This document shows, in pieces, positions 6,913 through 8,916 of a stretch of DNA of 8,916 nucleotides. The translations under genes and the position numbers were made by a program. Positions within the stretch are counted from its first letter, which is position 1. Each line of letters opens with the position of its first letter. Source of the stretch: an uncultured Clostridia bacterium (GTDB lineage: Bacteria; Bacillota; Clostridia; TANB77; CAG-508); the NCBI GenBank assembly GCA_947599995.1, contig CANQFW010000056.1:1-8916 (forward strand), written 5' to 3'. The notes under the pieces were generated by a model, which saw only the letters and a list, made by a program, of their open reading frames with translations, was not told where the DNA came from and did no database searches.

Positions 6913-7179
6913 TTATTTTCTTAATCCTAATTTCTCAACTATTTCTCTGTATCTATTTACATCTTTTTTTGCTAAATAGTTTAACAAGTTTCTTCTTTTT
7001 CCAACCATTTTTAATAAACCTCTTCTAGAGTGGTTGTCTTTTTGATGAACTTTTAAGTGTTCTGTCAATTCATTGATTCTTTTTGTTAAAAGAGCTATTT
7101 GTACTTCTGGTGAACCAGTATCTTTTTCATCTCTTTTAAATTTTTCAATGATTTCACTTTTTACTTCTTTTGATATCAT
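6913..7179 (-). CDS. rpsO: 30S ribosomal protein S15
   Basis: S15 is a primary 16S rRNA-binding protein that organises the three-way junction of the central domain of the 30S subunit, and in several bacteria it represses its own translation. The 88-aa product matches the normal S15 length (88-89 aa) end to end. Seen: DTGSPEVQIALLTKRINELTEHLK (20-43 region), then the RNA-binding HxxDNHSRRGLLKMVGKRRNLLNYL stretch with HQKDNHSRRG at 45-54. It is highly basic, as expected. The ATG at 7179 has a near-ideal AGGAGGTG site 8 nt upstream. It sits behind a good promoter of its own, is followed by a hairpin, and precedes pnp, the common rpsO-pnp order. Confidence 0.98.
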   Translation of the reverse strand: MISKEVKSEIIEKFKRDEKDTGSPEVQIALLTKRINELTEHLKVHQKDNHSRRGLLKMVGKRRNLLNYLAKKDVNRYREIVEKLGLRK

Positions 7180-7248
7180 ATTTAATACACCTCCTATATT
7201 TTTTATTTCCTAAAACTTGGCTAAAAATTAGGTGTTTTAAATTTTAGC
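7180..7248 (-). promoter_or_regulatory. Structured rpsO leader with potential Shine-Dalgarno pseudoknot
   Basis: On the minus strand GCTAAAATT (7240-7248) and AATTTTTAGC (7220-7229) form a 9-bp stem with one bulge. Its 10-nt loop TAAAACACCT (7230-7239) is complementary at 9 of 10 positions to AGGTGTATTA (7183-7192), which contains the 3' part of the ribosome binding site. The wider inverted repeat (7181-7192 with 7230-7241) matches at 11 of 12. Loop-to-ribosome-site pairing would make a pseudoknot blocking or trapping the ribosome. S15 autoregulation through a leader RNA is established in E. coli and other phyla; this particular fold is inferred. Confidence 0.5.
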
Positions 7249-7277
7249 TATGTATTAGGTATTTTTTTGACTACTCT

Positions 7278-7306
7278 ATTGTACTACATTTTTGTTTTTT
7301 TTTCAA
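7278..7306 (-). promoter_or_regulatory. Sigma-A promoter for rpsO
   Basis: On the minus strand TTGAAA (7301-7306) is spaced exactly 17 nt from TACAAT (7278-7283), each matching the consensus at five of six positions. The spacer is A-rich. The start site would fall near 7271, giving a leader of about 90 nt that includes the hairpin described for 7180-7248. Confidence 0.65.
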
Positions 7307-7323
7307 GAGTCTTAGAATATTTT

Positions 7324-8493
7324 CTAACCAAAAATCCCTCTCCTCTTTACAGGTGGCTGTTCATTCATAGTCTTGGCAAGTTCTACTAATAATTCTCTTT
7401 GCTCTTTTGTAATTCTCTTAGGTGTCTGAACTATAACTTTAAATATAAAGTTTCCTTGAATACTTGAATTTACACTTTTAAATCCTTTACCTCTTATTGT
7501 AAATTGAGTTCCTGTTTGAGTTCCTTCTGGAATTTTATATTTTTCTTTGCTTCCATCTACCATTGGAATTTCTAACTCTGCTCCTAAGGTGGCTTGTGTT
7601 ATCGTAATTGGTATATCACAGTAAATGGTATTTCCTTCTCTTTTATATATGCTATGTTTTCTTACCTTTATCGTTATGTATAGATCTCCTGTAGCTCCCC
7701 CTTTAGTTCCTGGGTTTCCCTGTCCTCTTAGTACCACAGTTTGGCCATTTTCAATTCCCGCTGGGATTTTTACTTTTATTTTTGGAGTTTTTCTTACAGT
7801 TCCTTTTCCATGACAATTTTCACATGGTTCCTTTATTATTTCACCTGTTCCGTGACAATCACTACAAGTCCTTGTCGTTTGAACTTGACCAAGTATCGTA
7901 TTTTGCATTTGTCTTACTTGCCCTGTTCCTCCACATGTAGGACACTTAATTATGCTAGATTCTTTCTTAGATCCTTTTCCATTACAAACAGTACATGTTT
8001 CCTGTCTGGTAATAGTTATTTCTTTCTCTACTCCTAAAAAAGCTTCTTCTAATGTTATTTCCATACTTAAATTTAAGTCCTCACCTTTACGTGGCCCATT
8101 ACTTCGTCTATTTGATCTTTGTGAACTAAATCCACCACCAAAGAATGATGAGAATATATCTCCTAAATCTCCAAAGTCTGTAAATCCATCAAATCCTGAA
8201 GACGAATATGAATAATACCCATTTCCTCCACCAAATGGCCCACCTGTTCCACCAAATCCACTACTTGGGTCAACAGTTCCGAACTGGTCATACATTTTTC
8301 TTTTTTGTGGATTAGATAATACTTCATATGCTTCATTTACTTCTTTAAACTTTGCTTCTGCTTCTTCCTTATTGTCTTTATTTGCATCAGGATGATATTT
8401 TTTTGCCATTTTTCTGTAGGCCTTTTTTAGTTCATCATCAGTCGCAGTTTTATTTACTCCTAGTATTTCATAATAATCCTTCTTTTCAGCCAT
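7324..8493 (-). CDS. dnaJ: Co-chaperone DnaJ (type I Hsp40)
   Basis: DnaJ delivers unfolded clients to DnaK and stimulates its ATPase. The 389-aa product is a full type I Hsp40. Seen: J domain (about 5-70) starting KKDYYEILGV, with the essential HPD at 34-36; a Gly/Phe-rich linker (about 72-125) containing GGTGGPFGGG and two DFGDLGDIFSSFFGGG-type segments; four zinc-finger repeats CTVCNGKG (167-174), CPTCGGTG (184-191), CSDCHGTG (210-217) and CENCHGKG (224-231); then two C-terminal substrate-binding domains to about 375. The ATG at 8493 is the only sensible start because an in-frame TAG lies two codons upstream and MAEKKDYYE is canonical. Oddly, no ribosome binding site lies next to it. No clear terminator follows dnaJ before the rpsO promoter. 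It lies downstream of dnaK but is separated by 317 bp and a terminator. Confidence 0.98.
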   Translation of the reverse strand: MAEKKDYYEILGVNKTATDDELKKAYRKMAKKYHPDANKDNKEEAEAKFKEVNEAYEVLSNPQKRKMYDQFGTVDPSSGFGGTGGPFGGGNGYYSYSSSGFDGFTDFGDLGDIFSSFFGGGFSSQRSNRRSNGPRKGEDLNLSMEITLEEAFLGVEKEITITRQETCTVCNGKGSKKESSIIKCPTCGGTGQVRQMQNTILGQVQTTRTCSDCHGTGEIIKEPCENCHGKGTVRKTPKIKVKIPAGIENGQTVVLRGQGNPGTKGGATGDLYITIKVRKHSIYKREGNTIYCDIPITITQATLGAELEIPMVDGSKEKYKIPEGTQTGTQFTIRGKGFKSVNSSIQGNFIFKVIVQTPKRITKEQRELLVELAKTMNEQPPVKRRGIFG

Positions 8494-8564
8494 TTTCTAT
8501 AGTCGAAACATGCTTTAATTTGCAGTAGTTTTATGTAATTTTTAAAGCAGTTTCTTCCTCCTTT
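8494..8564 (-). promoter_or_regulatory. dnaJ leader: remote Shine-Dalgarno, hairpin and 4-codon upstream ORF
   Basis: The strong ribosome binding site AAAGGAGGAAG (8554-8564) lies about 60 nt before the dnaJ ATG. Between them TGCTTTAA (8542-8549 on the minus strand) and TTAAAGCA (8511-8518) form a perfect 8-bp stem with a 23-nt loop. An ATG overlaps the end of that stem (8509-8511) and opens MFRL-stop (8497-8511), with its TAG only 3 nt before the dnaJ ATG. Folding the hairpin would place GGAGG about 7 nt from the upstream ATG. A hairpin bridging a ribosome site to its start is known for phage T4 gene 38; its use here is inference. Confidence 0.4.
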
Positions 8565-8630
8565 CCTAGCTCAGATATATCTTTCTTACTGTTTTTTAGT
8601 TTTTATTAACAATTACATGACTTTTATAAA

Positions 8631-8665
8631 AGGTTGGATAACTTTAACTCATAATCATCCAACCT
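8631..8665 (-). terminator. Terminator after dnaK
   Basis: AGGTTGGAT (8631-8639) and ATCCAACCT (8657-8665) make a perfect 9-bp, GC-containing stem with a 17-nt loop. On the minus strand it is followed by UUUAUAAAAG, a short U-tract. It lies about 145 nt past the dnaK stop and would separate, partly or fully, dnaK from dnaJ transcription. Confidence 0.6.
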
Positions 8666-8810
8666 CATTGTATTTTATACTATAGTTATTTTAAACGTCT
8701 CTACTAATTAATTTTAAAATATTTCTATAATTATAGTTATTTATATAAATTAATTTATTTACTAATTACCAAAAGGTAAACTTCCAAAACATGCATAAAT
8801 TATCAATTGT

Positions 8811-8916
8811 CTATTTATTTTCATCTTCAACTTTGTAATCTGCATCATAAACGTTTCCATTAGCATCTTGTGAACTATCTGCTCCAGCATTTTCACCTGG
8901 ATTTTCACCTGGATTT
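8811..8916 (-). CDS. dnaK: Chaperone DnaK (Hsp70), C-terminal 34 residues only
   Basis: Only the disordered C-terminal tail is present; the rest lies beyond the right edge. The frame reads NPGENPGENAGADSS, then QDANGNVYDADYKVEDENK and a TAG stop (8811-8813). The ending DADYKVEDENK fits the acidic, EEVD-like tails of bacterial DnaK (compare DADFEEV-type endings), and the dnaJ gene directly downstream supports the assignment. The tail contains tandem NPGE units encoded by 12-nt repeats that continue to the window edge. DnaK is the ATP-dependent Hsp70 that binds exposed hydrophobic peptides together with DnaJ and GrpE. The call rests on tail pattern and context, because no catalytic domain is visible. 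Confidence 0.82.
   Translation of the reverse strand, partial: NPGENPGENAGADSSQDANGNVYDADYKVEDENK

Larger units (their letters stand above)
8494..8810. other. 317-bp non-coding gap between dnaK and dnaJ
   Basis: The gap holds the dnaK terminator (8631-8665), the 12-nt palindrome CTTTTATAAAAG next to it (8621-8632), a small hairpin TTACC/GGTAA (8766-8779), the palindrome CTATAATTATAG (8725-8736) and the dnaJ leader. I find no CIRCE element, no convincing promoter after the terminator and no ORF of note. dnaJ may therefore rely on readthrough from dnaK or on a promoter I cannot recognise. Confidence 0.75.

Noticed and set aside
7625..8215. Several plus-strand frames opposite dnaJ
   Set aside because: They are mirror images of the dnaJ coding sequence, with Pro- and Ser-rich products from the antisense of Gly-rich and zinc-finger codons.
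6584..8628. Exact 12-nt repeat ATGACTTTTATA at 6584-6595 and 8617-8628
   Set aside because: It is too short and AT-rich to be meaningful, and the flanking sequences do not match.
8494..8810. CIRCE operator or other heat-shock control element in the dnaK-dnaJ gap
   Set aside because: I looked for TTAGCACTC with its inverted partner GAGTGCTAA here and elsewhere in the window and found neither. Any HrcA site would lie upstream of the operon, outside the window.

Overview
The window comes from an AT-rich (visibly around 30% GC) Gram-positive bacterium, most likely a member of the Clostridia or a close Firmicutes relative. The evidence is strong AGGAGG-type ribosome binding sites, sigma-A-like promoters, a QueH-type rather than QueG-type queuosine enzyme, and a conventional DnaK/DnaJ pair. 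I cannot name the genus. Every credible gene is on the minus strand, so transcription runs from high to low coordinates.

In transcriptional order: the last 34 codons of dnaK (8811-8916), a 317-bp gap with a strong terminator and an odd dnaJ leader, dnaJ (7324-8493), a short gap with a good promoter and a structured leader, rpsO (6913-7179), and a 491-bp non-coding gap. Then come pnp (4205-6421), a 13-bp-stem terminator, hemW (2862-4130), rluD-like (1914-2837), ruvB (800-1813) and queH (578 to beyond base 1). The genes are housekeeping: protein folding (DnaK/DnaJ), translation (S15), RNA turnover (PNPase), iron-sulfur or heme-related radical SAM chemistry (HemW), 23S rRNA pseudouridylation (RluD-like), Holliday junction migration (RuvB) and tRNA queuosine synthesis (QueH).

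hemW and rluD are 24 bp apart and probably cotranscribed. ruvB and rpsO each appear to have their own promoter. There are no mobile genes, CRISPR arrays, tRNAs, rRNAs or defence genes here.

I see no new multi-gene system. The most interesting signals are smaller: (1) a roughly 43-codon in-frame insertion inside hemW, just after the conserved NPGTL motif and rich in small inverted repeats, resembling a domesticated repeat element; (2) an rpsO leader in which a hairpin loop can pair with the Shine-Dalgarno sequence, a possible S15 autoregulatory pseudoknot; (3) a dnaJ leader where a perfect Shine-Dalgarno lies about 60 nt from the start codon, separated by a hairpin and a 4-codon upstream ORF; (4) a long pnp leader with a terminator-like hairpin. 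All four are readings of the sequence and are untested.
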